Assembly: GCF_900104745.1 (NCBI RefSeq)
Contig: NZ_LT629732.1
Coordinates: 2,591,981 to 2,655,980 of the forward strand
Length of the DNA stretch: 64,000 bases
Source: Actinopolymorpha singaporensis
Lineage (GTDB): Bacteria; Actinomycetota; Actinomycetes; Propionibacteriales; Actinopolymorphaceae
Direction: 5' to 3'
This document shows, piece by piece, positions 49,699-59,030 of the stretch (its first letter is position 1; the number at the start of each line of letters is the position of its first letter). Both the position numbers and the translations under genes were made by a program. Under the pieces are notes generated by a model that saw nothing but the letters and a program-made list of their open reading frames with translations, made no database searches and had not been told where the DNA came from.

Positions 49699-52461
49699 TC
49701 ACCCTCGGCTGAGGACCTCCCGGGTCAGCTGCACCCGTGAGTTGACGCCGAGCTTGCCGAAGATCGACCGCAGGTGGGTGCCGATGGTGTTCGGCGACAG
49801 ACTCAGAGTCTGCGCGACGTCACGGTTCGTACGCCCCTCCGCCACCAGCGAGGCCACCCGGCGTTCGGTGTCGGTGAGCGCGTCCCACCCGGTGCTGGGT
49901 CGGCGGCTCGTCGCCATCCAGCGGCGCCGCCGCGCACCGGTCGACTGGAGGTGGCGCTGGACCCGGCGCGCCTCGCCGGTCGCACCGAGGGCGACGTAGG
50001 CGTCCCAGGCCCGGTCCAGTTCCGCCACCCCCTGATCGCGACGGCCGTGCGCAACGAGCGCCCGGCCGTGGTCCTCCGCTGCCGAGGCGCGACTGAGGAG
50101 CCGGGGACTGGCCCGCAGAACGCCGACCGCCTCACCGAGCAGGTCCACGTCGTCGTCGACCAACGCCCGGGCGTGCAGGGCGCCCCCGGTCGCGGTGGCG
50201 ACTCCAGGGTTGCGGTCGGCGTACTGCTGGGCGAGCAGGGCCGCCCGCCGGGCGAGTTCGGTGTCCTTGCCACGCAACGCGATCCGGACGACCTCCGGAA
50301 GGTCGGCGTAGCCCGCTCCGGTGTGGCGGGCCAGCGCAGCCGGTGAGTCCGCCGCCGCGCCGAGAAGCCGGGCCGCACCCTCCGCGTCACCGCCGGCGTC
50401 CAGCCACAACACGTGCGCGAGAGTCGCCTGGGCGGAGGCCAACCGGACCTCGGATCGGGTCCACCGGGTGGCCTGAGTCATGTACTCCTCGGCCTGTCGC
50501 AGATCGCCGCGCAGCAACGCGATCCGGGCCAGGAGGGCGTACGCCTGGACGCGATAGCCGTACTCCTGCAGGTCCTCGGCCAGTCGCACGATCGTGCGCG
50601 CGCCGGCTTCCGCGTCCTCCATCCGCCCGGCGGCCAGGTCGATCGCGGCCTCCCACCAGCCGAACGCCGGTACTTCCCACGTCCCGCCGTGTTCCTCGGC
50701 CTCCTGCCGGGACCGGGTGAGTCCGTCCCGCGCCTCGTCGTAGCGATCGAGCAGGGCCAGCGCGAGCAGCTCGGCCGCCTGAGGCGGCCCGCCGTGGACC
50801 GCGCGTACCTGCTGGAAGCAGTCCAGAGCGTCGCCGTACCGGCCGTCGGTGGCCGCGGCGTGCCCGAGGGCACGGAGGGCGGTCGTACGGGCGTTGCCGT
50901 CTCCGACCTCGTCGGCGTCGGCGAGGGCCGCGTGGGCGGTGTTCACCGCCGCGTCGGGGTCGTCGGACCGGGACATCGCCAGCGCCCGCTGCGCCAGCAG
51001 CAGAGCCCGTACCTGCGGGGAGATCCCGTCCAGCTCCAGCGCCTGGGTGACCCGGGCGAGGAGTCGGTCGTCCAGACCGAGATCCCACAGCGGACGGGCG
51101 AGCCGGGAATGGATGCGCGCGGCGGTCTCTGCGTCCGGGGACGTGCGCAGCAGTTCGTCCGCGGTGAAGATGGCGTCCTGCACCCGTCGCGCGCGTACGA
51201 AGATGTCAACCACCTCTTGCCCCACCTCCAGCCGGAGGGGATCGCGCCGGGGCAACAGGTTGTAGGCATGGGTGATCAGGCTGACAGCGGTGGCCGGCGA
51301 CTGCGGCGCGACCTCGGCGGCGGCGCGGCGCAGGACGTCCGCCGCCTCCCGGTCTCCGGCCGGCGCACCCGCCATGAGGTGGTGCGCGGCGTCGACGGCG
51401 GTGCGGCCGGTGGCGAGCAGGTGTTCGGCCGCCGCGCGGTGCAGCACCCGCCGCGCCGTCGGGGTCAGGTCCTCGTACGCCGCCTCCCGGATCAGGTCGT
51501 GCCGGAATGCCACGTGCAGTCCGGTGTCGACGAGCATGCCTTCGGCGAGCGCGCCATGCAGGCTGGGCAGGAGATCGGACACGCGCACGCGCCGCAGTGC
51601 GGCCGCGTCGTCGATGGAGAACGTGCCGCCCAGGACCGATCCGGCCTGGAGCAGGCTCCACACGTCCTTGTGCGGTCCGGAAAGTCGCCTGCGCAACGCT
51701 GTGCGCAGTTTGGTGGGTACGCCGGGACCGGACGCGGTGACGTCGCCGCCCTCGACCATCTCCTCGCTCAGCACACCGTCCAGCAACTCGGTCACCAGGA
51801 ACGGGTTTCCGGCCGTACCCTCGAGCAGGCGCGTCAGCCGTGGACCCGGCTCGGTGCCCAGCCGGTCGGCCGCCAGTTCCCTCATCGCGGTCGGGCTCAA
51901 CGGTTGCAGGGTGATCTGATGGACTGGCATGTCGCGCGGGATCACCTGGGAGAGTTCGGTGCTCGTCGCCGGAGTGTCCCGGGCGGTGAGCAACCAGACG
52001 ATGGGCGACGCCGCCAGCCGGGGAGGCAGCAGCCTCAGCGCGAACAAGGTCAGCGGGTCCGCCCACTGCACGTCGTCGATCGCGATGAGGATCGGCGTGC
52101 GCTGGGAGCGTTCCTCCAGCGGCGCCGCGATCCGGTCCACCAGCCACAGTTGCTGGTCCAGCAGCGGCCCCACCGCGGCCCGGTCTCCCTCGGACAGCAG
52201 CGGTGGGTGACCGCCCCGAAGTGCCAGCAGCAGCGGAGCCATCGGCGAGATGCGGTCGAGTTCCTCGGCCTTGCCGACACAGGCGGTGAAACCGTTGCGT
52301 TCGGCCTGTGCGCGCACGCTCTCCAGCAAGGCGGTCTTGCCCAGGCCGGCCTCGCCGCTGACCACCAGCACGGTCGACCGGCCGGTCGAGGCCGTCTCCT
52401 CGAGCACACGCAGCGCCTTCTCCACCTCGGCCGAGCGGCCCCGAAGGAGCGTCTGCGTCAC
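49699..52461 (-). CDS. LuxR-family regulator with AAA ATPase domain (LAL), second copy
   Basis: GTG 52461 follows AAGGAG and gives 920 residues. Walker A is VVSGEAGLGKTALLESV (about residues 37-53) and Walker B is ILIAIDDVQWADPLTLFAL. A helical TPR-like region fills the centre (about 330-840). The C-terminal LuxR helix-turn-helix reads LTDTERRVASLVAEGRTNRDVAQTLSLSPNTIGTHLRSIFGKLGVNSR. It shares architecture with the protein at 39032 but has diverged in sequence. It likely activates transcription in response to a metabolite. Targets are unknown. Confidence 0.9.
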   Translation of the reverse strand: MTQTLLRGRSAEVEKALRVLEETASTGRSTVLVVSGEAGLGKTALLESVRAQAERNGFTACVGKAEELDRISPMAPLLLALRGGHPPLLSEGDRAAVGPLLDQQLWLVDRIAAPLEERSQRTPILIAIDDVQWADPLTLFALRLLPPRLAASPIVWLLTARDTPATSTELSQVIPRDMPVHQITLQPLSPTAMRELAADRLGTEPGPRLTRLLEGTAGNPFLVTELLDGVLSEEMVEGGDVTASGPGVPTKLRTALRRRLSGPHKDVWSLLQAGSVLGGTFSIDDAAALRRVRVSDLLPSLHGALAEGMLVDTGLHVAFRHDLIREAAYEDLTPTARRVLHRAAAEHLLATGRTAVDAAHHLMAGAPAGDREAADVLRRAAAEVAPQSPATAVSLITHAYNLLPRRDPLRLEVGQEVVDIFVRARRVQDAIFTADELLRTSPDAETAARIHSRLARPLWDLGLDDRLLARVTQALELDGISPQVRALLLAQRALAMSRSDDPDAAVNTAHAALADADEVGDGNARTTALRALGHAAATDGRYGDALDCFQQVRAVHGGPPQAAELLALALLDRYDEARDGLTRSRQEAEEHGGTWEVPAFGWWEAAIDLAAGRMEDAEAGARTIVRLAEDLQEYGYRVQAYALLARIALLRGDLRQAEEYMTQATRWTRSEVRLASAQATLAHVLWLDAGGDAEGAARLLGAAADSPAALARHTGAGYADLPEVVRIALRGKDTELARRAALLAQQYADRNPGVATATGGALHARALVDDDVDLLGEAVGVLRASPRLLSRASAAEDHGRALVAHGRRDQGVAELDRAWDAYVALGATGEARRVQRHLQSTGARRRRWMATSRRPSTGWDALTDTERRVASLVAEGRTNRDVAQTLSLSPNTIGTHLRSIFGKLGVNSRVQLTREVLSRG

Positions 52462-52575
52462 GGTCGACTCCTTCTGCTGATCTCGTGCTCGCGGTGGGCT
52501 GTGACTCTCAGCGTCGCACGCTCGCCGCTGCCCCGCGATCGGGCCGGCCACCCTCTTCTTGTTTGCGCCGGTTCG

Positions 52576-53076
52576 TCAGCGTTTCGGCGGCAGGTGCTTG
52601 GCGTACCTGCGGCACGGGACGGGGATGGGGCCGTGCTCACCGGCCGCGGCGTAGTCGAAGGGGCCGTCGTCGCACCAGCCGTGGCGTTCGTAGAAGCGAC
52701 GCGCCCGGGCGTTTCCCGGAACGACGGCGAGCCAGGCCTGTGTATGACCGGCGTCGCGGATCTGTCGTTCGGCCTCGTCGAGGAGCAGACCGGCCACCCC
52801 GCTTCCCCGATGGTGACCGGCGACGTACATCTGTTCCACTTCGTCCGCCGCCACCATGACGAAGCCCGCGACCTCGCGCGAGGTCACGGCGACCGTCGCG
52901 TCGCCCACGCGCTGCGCAGCTCTGGTGCGGAACGACTCGGGGTCCCGGGCCGAGACCAGGGCCTCGGGCACCCGGCCGTCGTGGCCGTCGTGCCAGCCGG
53001 CGTTCCAGATCTCGGCGATGGCGGGCGCGTCCTCGGCCTGTGCTCGGCGCAGGTGAAAGCTCGGGTTGACAGTCAC
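52576..53076 (-). CDS. GNAT-family N-acetyltransferase
   Basis: The 166-residue protein begins MTVNPSFHLRRAQAEDAPAIAEIWNAGW, a standard GNAT opening. Motif A, which binds acetyl-CoA, is in VEQMYVAGHHRGSGVAGLLLDEAERQI (Q/RxxGxG/A form HRGSGVA), and the C-terminal NARARRFYERHGW is the motif B tyrosine segment. GTG 53076 was chosen because homology begins right after it. The acceptor substrate is unknown. It lies 80 bp downstream of the oligopeptide transporter operon on the same strand and may be transcribed with it. Confidence 0.88.
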   Translation of the reverse strand: MTVNPSFHLRRAQAEDAPAIAEIWNAGWHDGHDGRVPEALVSARDPESFRTRAAQRVGDATVAVTSREVAGFVMVAADEVEQMYVAGHHRGSGVAGLLLDEAERQIRDAGHTQAWLAVVPGNARARRFYERHGWCDDGPFDYAAAGEHGPIPVPCRRYAKHLPPKR

Positions 53077-53156
53077 GAGACGTCCGCCTTCGTCAGTTGG
53101 TCGGCTGGCTCCAACGGGTAGTCCAACCCGGGGTGACCGCGGAGCCTGGGCGGCGC

Positions 53157-54242
53157 TCACACCTCGACTGTAGGGGCCACGTCGAACGGGTTGTTGCGTA
53201 CTGCCTCGTCGGCGAAGTGACATGCGACGCGATGGCCGGGCGCGACCTGATCCAGCGGAGGTTCCTCGGTACGGCAGCGTTCCCGGGCCATCGGACACCG
53301 GGTGTTGAAGCGGCAACCGGGGGGAGGAGCGAGCGAGCTCGGAACCTCACCAGCCACCACGGTGTCCCCGTGCTTCCGACTGAGCGTCGGGTCAGGGACG
53401 GGGACGGCGGAGAAGAGACCCTGCGTGTAGGGGTGGTGCGGTCGCGCGTACAACGAATCGCGCTCGGCGATCTCCACGATCTTCCCGAGATACATCACTG
53501 CCACCAGGTCGCTCATCTGCCCGACGACCGCGAGGTCGTGAGCGATGAACAGGTAGGACAGACCCAGCCGGTCCTGCAGATCGGTCAGGAGCTGGAGGAT
53601 CTGCGCCTGGATCGACACGTCGAGGGCGGACACGGGCTCGTCCAGGACGAGGAAGGAAGGCTCGGCCGCCAGCGCCCGCGCGATCCCGATCCGTTGGCAC
53701 TGTCCGCCACTGAACTCGTGCGGAAAACGGGAGACAGCGTCTGTAGGAAGGCCCACCAGGTCGAGCAGCTCCTCCACCCGCTCGCGTTGTCGTTGCTTGG
53801 GAACCAGGTGGTGTACGAGGAGGGGTTCACGAAGGAGCTGGCCCACCGTGTGCCGGGGGTTGAGGGAGCCGACGGGATCCTGGAAGACGATCTGCATCCG
53901 TCTGCGTAGTCCATTGAGTTCGCGCCGGCTCAGTGCCGTCAGGTCCCGACCCTCGAACCGGATCAAGCCCGCGGTCGGGCGTTCGAGGAGCAGTACAGAA
54001 CGGCCGGTGGTGCTCTTCCCGCAGCCACTCTCACCGACCAGGCCGAGCGTCTGGTGGGTGTCGAGGGAGAGGTCAACCCCGTCGACCGCGTGGACGGTCT
54101 CCCGCCGCCGGATCACCGCGCCCGCGCCGCGGACCTGGTAGTGGACCACGAGCCCCTTGACTTCCAGCAGCGGAGTCCGCGCTGCCGTCACCGGTGGCTC
54201 CACAGCCACAGGCGTTGTAGGCGTCGTTGGTGTCGACGTCAT
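53157..54242 (-). CDS. Oligopeptide ABC transporter ATPase (OppF/DppF type)
   Basis: ATG 54242 overlaps the previous gene's TGA by one base (TGATG) with GGAGG upstream; 361 residues. The ATPase has Walker A GLVGESGCGKSTTGRS, IVFQDPVGSLNPR (Q-loop), signature FSGGQCQRIGIARAL and Walker B FLVLDEPVSALDVS. A C-terminal cysteine cluster, CRFNTRCPMARERC, forms the iron-sulfur-like motif of the oligopeptide ATPase family. It pairs with the OppD-type ATPase encoded upstream in an importer with two permeases. Confidence 0.92.
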   Translation of the reverse strand: MTSTPTTPTTPVAVEPPVTAARTPLLEVKGLVVHYQVRGAGAVIRRRETVHAVDGVDLSLDTHQTLGLVGESGCGKSTTGRSVLLLERPTAGLIRFEGRDLTALSRRELNGLRRRMQIVFQDPVGSLNPRHTVGQLLREPLLVHHLVPKQRQRERVEELLDLVGLPTDAVSRFPHEFSGGQCQRIGIARALAAEPSFLVLDEPVSALDVSIQAQILQLLTDLQDRLGLSYLFIAHDLAVVGQMSDLVAVMYLGKIVEIAERDSLYARPHHPYTQGLFSAVPVPDPTLSRKHGDTVVAGEVPSSLAPPPGCRFNTRCPMARERCRTEEPPLDQVAPGHRVACHFADEAVRNNPFDVAPTVEV

Positions 54243-55261
54243 CACGCGACCTCCGTTGCATCGGTGACCGGGTGCCAGCAGGCGATCGAGTGGCCCGGGC
54301 GTATGTCGTCCAGGGGAGGGGTCCGGGTACGACAGGTCTCGGTGGCGCGCTCACAGCGCGGGGCGAACGGGCAGGCGTCGACTCGCTCGGTCACGCGGGG
54401 AGGCAGGCCGGGAATGGCGTGGAACTTGCGGGTCCTTGTTGCCGTCAGTCTCGGCACGCACCGTAGCAGACCCAGCGTGTAAGGATGGGCGGGGTGAGCG
54501 AACAGATCGGTGACGGCTGCCGTCTCCATGACTCTGCCCGCGTACATCACGACCACTCTGTCGCAGTGCCCGGCGACGATGCCCAGGTTGTGCGTGATCA
54601 GGATCGCGCCGACGTTCGACTGCGCCACGAGATCGTCGAACAACTTGAGGATCTGCGCCTGAATGGTCACGTCCAGGGCGGTGGTCGGTTCGTCCGCGAT
54701 CAACAGCCGCGGCCGGCACGCCATCGCCAGCGCGATCATCACCCGCTGAAGTTGGCCGCCACTCAGGCGGTGTGGGTACTCGCGCATGCGGGTCGCGGGA
54801 TCGGGAATTCCCACGGACCGAAGAAGCTCCACCGTCCGATCGTGGCGTTCGGCGCCGGACAGGCCAAGGTGCAGTGACAGCACCTCGTCGAAGTGGTCTT
54901 CCACGGTCAGTACGGGATTGAGGGAGGTCATCGGGTTCTGCGGGATCATGCCGATCTGCCGGCCGCGGACACGCCGCACCCGGTGCGGTGGCTGGGCCAG
55001 CAGGCTCTCGCCGGCGAAGACGATGTCGCCCCCGGTGACTCGCCCGGGAGAGGGCACCATCCGCAGAACGGACTGCGCCGTCACGCTCTTGCCGGAGCCG
55101 CTCTCCCCCACGACGCCGAGCCGCTCGCCGGCGTCCACCCTCAGGTCGAGTCCCTGTACGGCGTAAATGGTGCTGCGCTCCAGTTGGAACGAGACCTGAA
55201 GGTCGCGTATCTCCAGTAGCGGCTGGCCGCTCAGGTCCTGAGGTTGCTGGTCATCGCGCAT
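54242..55261 (-). CDS. Oligopeptide ABC transporter ATPase (OppD/DppD type)
   Basis: The 339-residue ATPase has Walker A GVVGESGSGKSVTAQS, Q-loop GMIPQNPMTSLNPV, signature LSGGQLQRVMIALAM and Walker B LLIADEPTTALDVT, ILITHNLGIV (H-loop) and a C-terminal CPFAPRCERATETC cluster. It overlaps the OppF-type gene by one base and follows the permease gene after 6 bp. It energises import of peptides or of nickel or sugars, as this family varies in substrate. Confidence 0.92.
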   Translation of the reverse strand: MRDDQQPQDLSGQPLLEIRDLQVSFQLERSTIYAVQGLDLRVDAGERLGVVGESGSGKSVTAQSVLRMVPSPGRVTGGDIVFAGESLLAQPPHRVRRVRGRQIGMIPQNPMTSLNPVLTVEDHFDEVLSLHLGLSGAERHDRTVELLRSVGIPDPATRMREYPHRLSGGQLQRVMIALAMACRPRLLIADEPTTALDVTIQAQILKLFDDLVAQSNVGAILITHNLGIVAGHCDRVVVMYAGRVMETAAVTDLFAHPAHPYTLGLLRCVPRLTATRTRKFHAIPGLPPRVTERVDACPFAPRCERATETCRTRTPPLDDIRPGHSIACWHPVTDATEVA

Positions 55262-55267
55262 GTCCGC

Positions 55268-56146
55268 CTACCTCGAGGTCGGGTCGAGGGCGTCGCGCAG
55301 ACCGTCCCCGGCGAAGCTGAACGTCAGGGTCGCGAGCGCGATACAGACGATGGGCAGGAGAGCGACGGTGAGGTTGATGGTGAGGTACTGCTGACCGTCG
55401 TTGATCATCTTTCCCCAGTCCGCGGTCGGATCCTGAACACCGAGTCCGAGGAAGCTGAACCCGGCCGCTGCGAAGACGGTGGCCGGGACCTGCTGGACGA
55501 AGAAGACGATCAGCGGCCCGACCGCGCTCGGCAGCACGTGCACGATGATGACTCGCCACGTCGGCACACCCATGGCTCGGGCGGCGACCACGAAGTCACG
55601 ATCTCGCAGTGCGATGTACTGCGCGCGTGCGAGCCGGGCGAACCCGACCCACGCCGTCACCCCGAGAAAGAGAAGCAGCTTCAGTACGCCGGACCCGAAC
55701 AGCGCGATCAGCAACAGGGCAAGCAGAATCTGCGGCACCATCGTGAAGATCTCGAAGGCCCGCAGGGTGATCGCGTCGACGATGCCCCCGAACCACCCGC
55801 TCGCGATTCCGATCGGGATTCCGATCAGTGCACCGACGAGCGGTGCGCCGACGGCGATGGTCATCGAGGTCTGCGCGCCGTAGATCGCCCGGCTCAGCAG
55901 ATCCCTGCCCAACTCGTCGGTGCCCAGCAGGTGATGCAGGTTCGGGCCGACCAGAGACTGGCTCAGGTCCTGGGCGGCATAGCCGTACGGAGCTATGACT
56001 GGTGCCAACGCGGCGACCAACAGGATGAGTACGGCGATTATCCCGCTCACGAGCGCGAGCCGGTTGCGTCGGTAGCGGTACCACGCCGCGTGCCAGAATC
56101 CGGACTTCGAACTCCGTGCGGTTGAGCGTCCCAGTGCCATGGTCAT
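55268..56146 (-). CDS. Oligopeptide ABC transporter permease (OppC/DppC type)
   Basis: ATG 56146 overlaps the OppB-type stop by 4 bp (ATGA). The 292-residue protein has an N-terminal cytoplasmic segment (GFWHAAWYRYRRNRLALVSG), six hydrophobic helices, the loop HHLLGTDELGRDLLSRAIYGAQTS characteristic of OppC, and a cytoplasmic coupling loop ALRDRDFVVAARAMGVPTWRVI. It forms the membrane channel with OppB. Confidence 0.92.
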   Translation of the reverse strand: MTMALGRSTARSSKSGFWHAAWYRYRRNRLALVSGIIAVLILLVAALAPVIAPYGYAAQDLSQSLVGPNLHHLLGTDELGRDLLSRAIYGAQTSMTIAVGAPLVGALIGIPIGIASGWFGGIVDAITLRAFEIFTMVPQILLALLLIALFGSGVLKLLLFLGVTAWVGFARLARAQYIALRDRDFVVAARAMGVPTWRVIIVHVLPSAVGPLIVFFVQQVPATVFAAAGFSFLGLGVQDPTADWGKMINDGQQYLTINLTVALLPIVCIALATLTFSFAGDGLRDALDPTSR

Positions 56147-57078
56147 CGGGAGAGCCCCTCCAGTCGCACCCGAGGATCGACAAGTGTGTAGGCGACGTCG
56201 CTCAGGATGTAGCAGGTCCCCCACAGGACCGCGACGATGAGCACGAGAGCAAGGATCAGAGGATAGTCCCGGTGCAGGCTGGCCGTGGTGAAGTAGCTCC
56301 CGAGCCCAGGTAGAGCGAAGGTCGCCTCGATGAAGATCGACCCGGTCAGGATGTTCGGGATGTTGGGCCCCATGATCGTGATCAGCGGAATGAGTGCCGT
56401 ACGTAGGATGTAGCGCACGGTGATCCGCCGTTCAGACAGCCCGCGTGCACGTCCCATGCGTACGTAGTCGGCATAGGTCACCTCGAGGGTGCTGGCCCTG
56501 GTGTATCTGGCCATCAGCGCCATCGGATACAGCGAGAACGCGATGACGGGCAGGATGACGTCCTGTGGCTGGCCCCACCCGCCTACGGGCAACCACCCGA
56601 GCTTGACCGAGAACAGCGAGATGAGCAGGAAGCCCACGACGTAGTTGGGCAACGCCACACCCACGGTCGACACCGCCGAGGTGAGCAGCCAGTCCAGCCA
56701 GGTGTTGTGCCGTAACGCCGCGGCACAACCCATCACCAGACCGCCGACGTAGGAGACCAGGATCGTGAGGCCGCCGATGACGAGCGTGATCGGCCAGGCC
56801 TTGGCGATCAGCCCGGTCACCGTCATCGTCGGCTGCTCGAAGGGAATGCCCAGGTCGCCGTGCAGGAGGGCCCACAGCCAGTTGAGGTACTGCCGCCAGA
56901 TCGGCTGGTCCAGCCCGTACTTGCGCATGACGTTCGCCATCGCGGGACCCGGCAGTGGCTGCTGGGTCTGGTCGAACGGCCCGCCGGGCACGGCGTGCAT
57001 GAGTCCGAAGATGAGCATCGTCACGACGAACATGACCAGTAGCAGGGTCAGGAATCTTCGGGCGAGATAGGCAACCAA
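56143..57078 (-). CDS. Oligopeptide ABC transporter permease (OppB/DppB type)
   Basis: The 311-residue protein starts at TTG 57078 (VAYLARRFLTLLLVMFVVTM). It shows the OppB hallmarks: FGLMHAVPGGPFD, RKYGLDQPIWRQYLNWLWALLHGDLG, and the coupling loop ADYVRMGRARGLSERRI. Six membrane segments are visible. TTG is used because no ATG or GTG fits the first helix; GGAAGGTGG lies upstream. It is the second gene of the transporter operon, after the binding lipoprotein. Confidence 0.9.
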   Translation of the reverse strand: MVAYLARRFLTLLLVMFVVTMLIFGLMHAVPGGPFDQTQQPLPGPAMANVMRKYGLDQPIWRQYLNWLWALLHGDLGIPFEQPTMTVTGLIAKAWPITLVIGGLTILVSYVGGLVMGCAAALRHNTWLDWLLTSAVSTVGVALPNYVVGFLLISLFSVKLGWLPVGGWGQPQDVILPVIAFSLYPMALMARYTRASTLEVTYADYVRMGRARGLSERRITVRYILRTALIPLITIMGPNIPNILTGSIFIEATFALPGLGSYFTTASLHRDYPLILALVLIVAVLWGTCYILSDVAYTLVDPRVRLEGLSR

Positions 57079-57114
57079 GGCCGCACCACCACCTTCCGCG
57101 GTCGATGCGACGGG

Positions 57115-58902
57115 TCAGGAGATGCCGTTCGGCTTCTGACGCGGCCAGTTCTGTTTGTTCTGTGCGACGTAGAGGCCCTGGAGAGAGTCGCTGGTCGCGC
57201 CGAACCCAGGCCACTGGATACCGTCGTAGCCGTTCTTGTTCTTCGTCAGAGCCTTGCCCTGCATGTAGGGGGCATAGTAGTAGCCGTAGAGCAGGTGGAA
57301 GACGAACACGCCCGGCGCTTCCTTGGTCAACTGCACCTGCGCCTCTGTGTAGATCTCCTGGCGTGCCTGAGCCTTGCTCTCCGCCGCACCCTTCGCCAGG
57401 AGCTGGTCGTACTGGGCGTTGTTCCAGTTGTGCCGACCATCGCTCTTGTACACGCTCAGCATGTTCGACGCGTCGAAGTAGTCCATGCCGTAGGAGACGA
57501 AACCCATCTGGATCTCGGTCGGCTTCTTGTTCATCCGCGCGTAGAAGGTCGTCTTGTCCAGCTGCTGGAGCTGGATGTTGATTCCGAGCACGGAGTTCCA
57601 GTTGTGGGTCAGCGCCTGCACGACCGCCTCGGTGTTGGAGACGGCGTTCGCCCACCAGTAGAACTTCACCGACGGGAAGCCCTTGCCGTCGGGGTACCCC
57701 GCCTGCGCCAGCAGGGACTTGGCCTTCGCGGGGTCATAGTTGGTGTAGGGCTTCAGCGGATCCTCGACAGCGAAGGGATAGCCCGGCATGAGGTAGCCGT
57801 ACGCCGGCGTGGCGAGGGGTGCGAGCAGACTCTTGATCAGGGAGTCCCGGTCGACGCTGTGTGCCAGCGCCTGGCGGACCCTCACGTTGTGGAAGGGTGG
57901 CTTCTTCGTGTCGAAGAAGGTGTACCAGATCTCGAAGTCGTTCGGGTTCTTGTAGAGGTGAAGGGCCTTCGTCTTCGGGTTCTTGGCCGCAATCTTCAGG
58001 TCCAGCGGAGTCACGCTCAGCTGGTCGACCTGGCCGGTCTGGAAGCGCGGAAGCATGTCACCGCCAGCGTAGATCTTGCCCACCACAGTGTCGATCGGCG
58101 GCTTGAAGGGACCGGTGTACTTCTTGTTCGGCCCGAGAACGACCTGGGCTGTCGGGTCGAACTTGGTGAGCTTGTACGGCCCACAGGTGACACAGGTCGC
58201 CGGGTTGATGTTGTAGCTGCCCGAACCGTACTTGTTAAGGGCCGCGGCTGACAGCGGTGTGGTGTAGAGGCAGGCAGACGGGATGTAGGCGACCGGCCCC
58301 TCCGTCTCGATGACGAGGGTGTACTTGTCCTTCCCCTGCTTCACACCGATCGAGCTGGTCGGCACCTTCCCCGCGACCGCGTCGGTGTAGTTCTTGATGA
58401 CACCGGACCAGAACCAGCTGAAGTCCCATGCGTGCTTGGGATCGGCGGAGTACCGCAGAGTCTCGACATAGTCGGCGGCGGTCAGTTCCTTGCCATCCGA
58501 CCACATGATTCCCTTCCGAAGGTGGAACGTCCAACTGTTGTGGTCAGCAGACTGTTCCCAGCTGCTGGCCGCGCCCGGGACGATCTGGTAGTTCTGGTTC
58601 AGCCGTACCAGGGGGATGTTGAACTGGTCGGCCAGCGGGGCGCGAGAGTAGACGTTCTCATAGAAGTCGAGGGCCTTGTAGCTGGCGCCCGTCGAGTCGA
58701 ACGGCAGCACGTAGTACTGGTCCCCGGCGGATGCGGCACCGGCGGGAAGCTTCAGGCCGAGTGCGTTCTTGGTTCCGGCGCCGCTAGTGGTGTTCTGGGT
58801 ATTGCCGCAGGCGGCGAGGCTCAGCGCCGAGGCGCCTATCAGGAACCCTCGGCGGGTCAGGTGTGGAAGGCGGGCGGACTGTCCGCTCGAAAGATTGCTC
58901 AT
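57115..58902 (-). CDS. Oligopeptide ABC transporter solute-binding lipoprotein (family 5)
   Basis: ATG 58902 follows GGAGG. The 595-residue protein has a twin-arginine leader (TRRGFLIGASALSL) and lipobox LAAC (Cys32), so it is exported folded and lipid-anchored. Family-5 blocks include SWTFHLRKGIMWSDGKELTAADYV, GPYKLTKFDPTAQ and VRVRQALAHSVDRDSLIKS. It is the first gene of the five-gene importer operon. A perfectly spaced palindrome lies 19 bp upstream of its start (58921-58938). The ligand could be a peptide or an oligosaccharide. Confidence 0.92.
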   Translation of the reverse strand: MSNLSSGQSARLPHLTRRGFLIGASALSLAACGNTQNTTSGAGTKNALGLKLPAGAASAGDQYYVLPFDSTGASYKALDFYENVYSRAPLADQFNIPLVRLNQNYQIVPGAASSWEQSADHNSWTFHLRKGIMWSDGKELTAADYVETLRYSADPKHAWDFSWFWSGVIKNYTDAVAGKVPTSSIGVKQGKDKYTLVIETEGPVAYIPSACLYTTPLSAAALNKYGSGSYNINPATCVTCGPYKLTKFDPTAQVVLGPNKKYTGPFKPPIDTVVGKIYAGGDMLPRFQTGQVDQLSVTPLDLKIAAKNPKTKALHLYKNPNDFEIWYTFFDTKKPPFHNVRVRQALAHSVDRDSLIKSLLAPLATPAYGYLMPGYPFAVEDPLKPYTNYDPAKAKSLLAQAGYPDGKGFPSVKFYWWANAVSNTEAVVQALTHNWNSVLGINIQLQQLDKTTFYARMNKKPTEIQMGFVSYGMDYFDASNMLSVYKSDGRHNWNNAQYDQLLAKGAAESKAQARQEIYTEAQVQLTKEAPGVFVFHLLYGYYYAPYMQGKALTKNKNGYDGIQWPGFGATSDSLQGLYVAQNKQNWPRQKPNGIS

Positions 58903-58920
58903 TGCCGGTACCTCCATGAT

Positions 58921-58938
58921 TGTGGAATCGATGCCACA
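58921..58938. promoter_or_regulatory. 18-bp operator-like palindrome upstream of transporter operon
   Basis: TGTGGAATCGATGCCACA reads the same on both strands except for one symmetric mismatched pair: TGTGG arms around ATCGAT. It lies just upstream of the start of the binding-protein gene, within its likely promoter. The GntR-type regulator encoded next to it is the obvious candidate binder. Confidence 0.55.
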
Positions 58939-58985
58939 CGTGCCGACCTCGAGTCAGCGAGCAGTCACCTTTACCCCCGACCACC

Positions 58986-59001
58986 CCTGGCCGAGGCCAG
59001 G
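58986..59001. terminator. Perfect hairpin between GntR gene and transporter operon
   Basis: CCTGGCC-GA-GGCCAGG is a perfect 7-bp inverted repeat beginning 30 bp after the GntR stop on the minus strand. It could end the regulator transcript before the operon or be a second operator. Confidence 0.45.
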
Positions 59002-59030
59002 AGGTGAATGAGCACCCCGTTCCACCGCTG

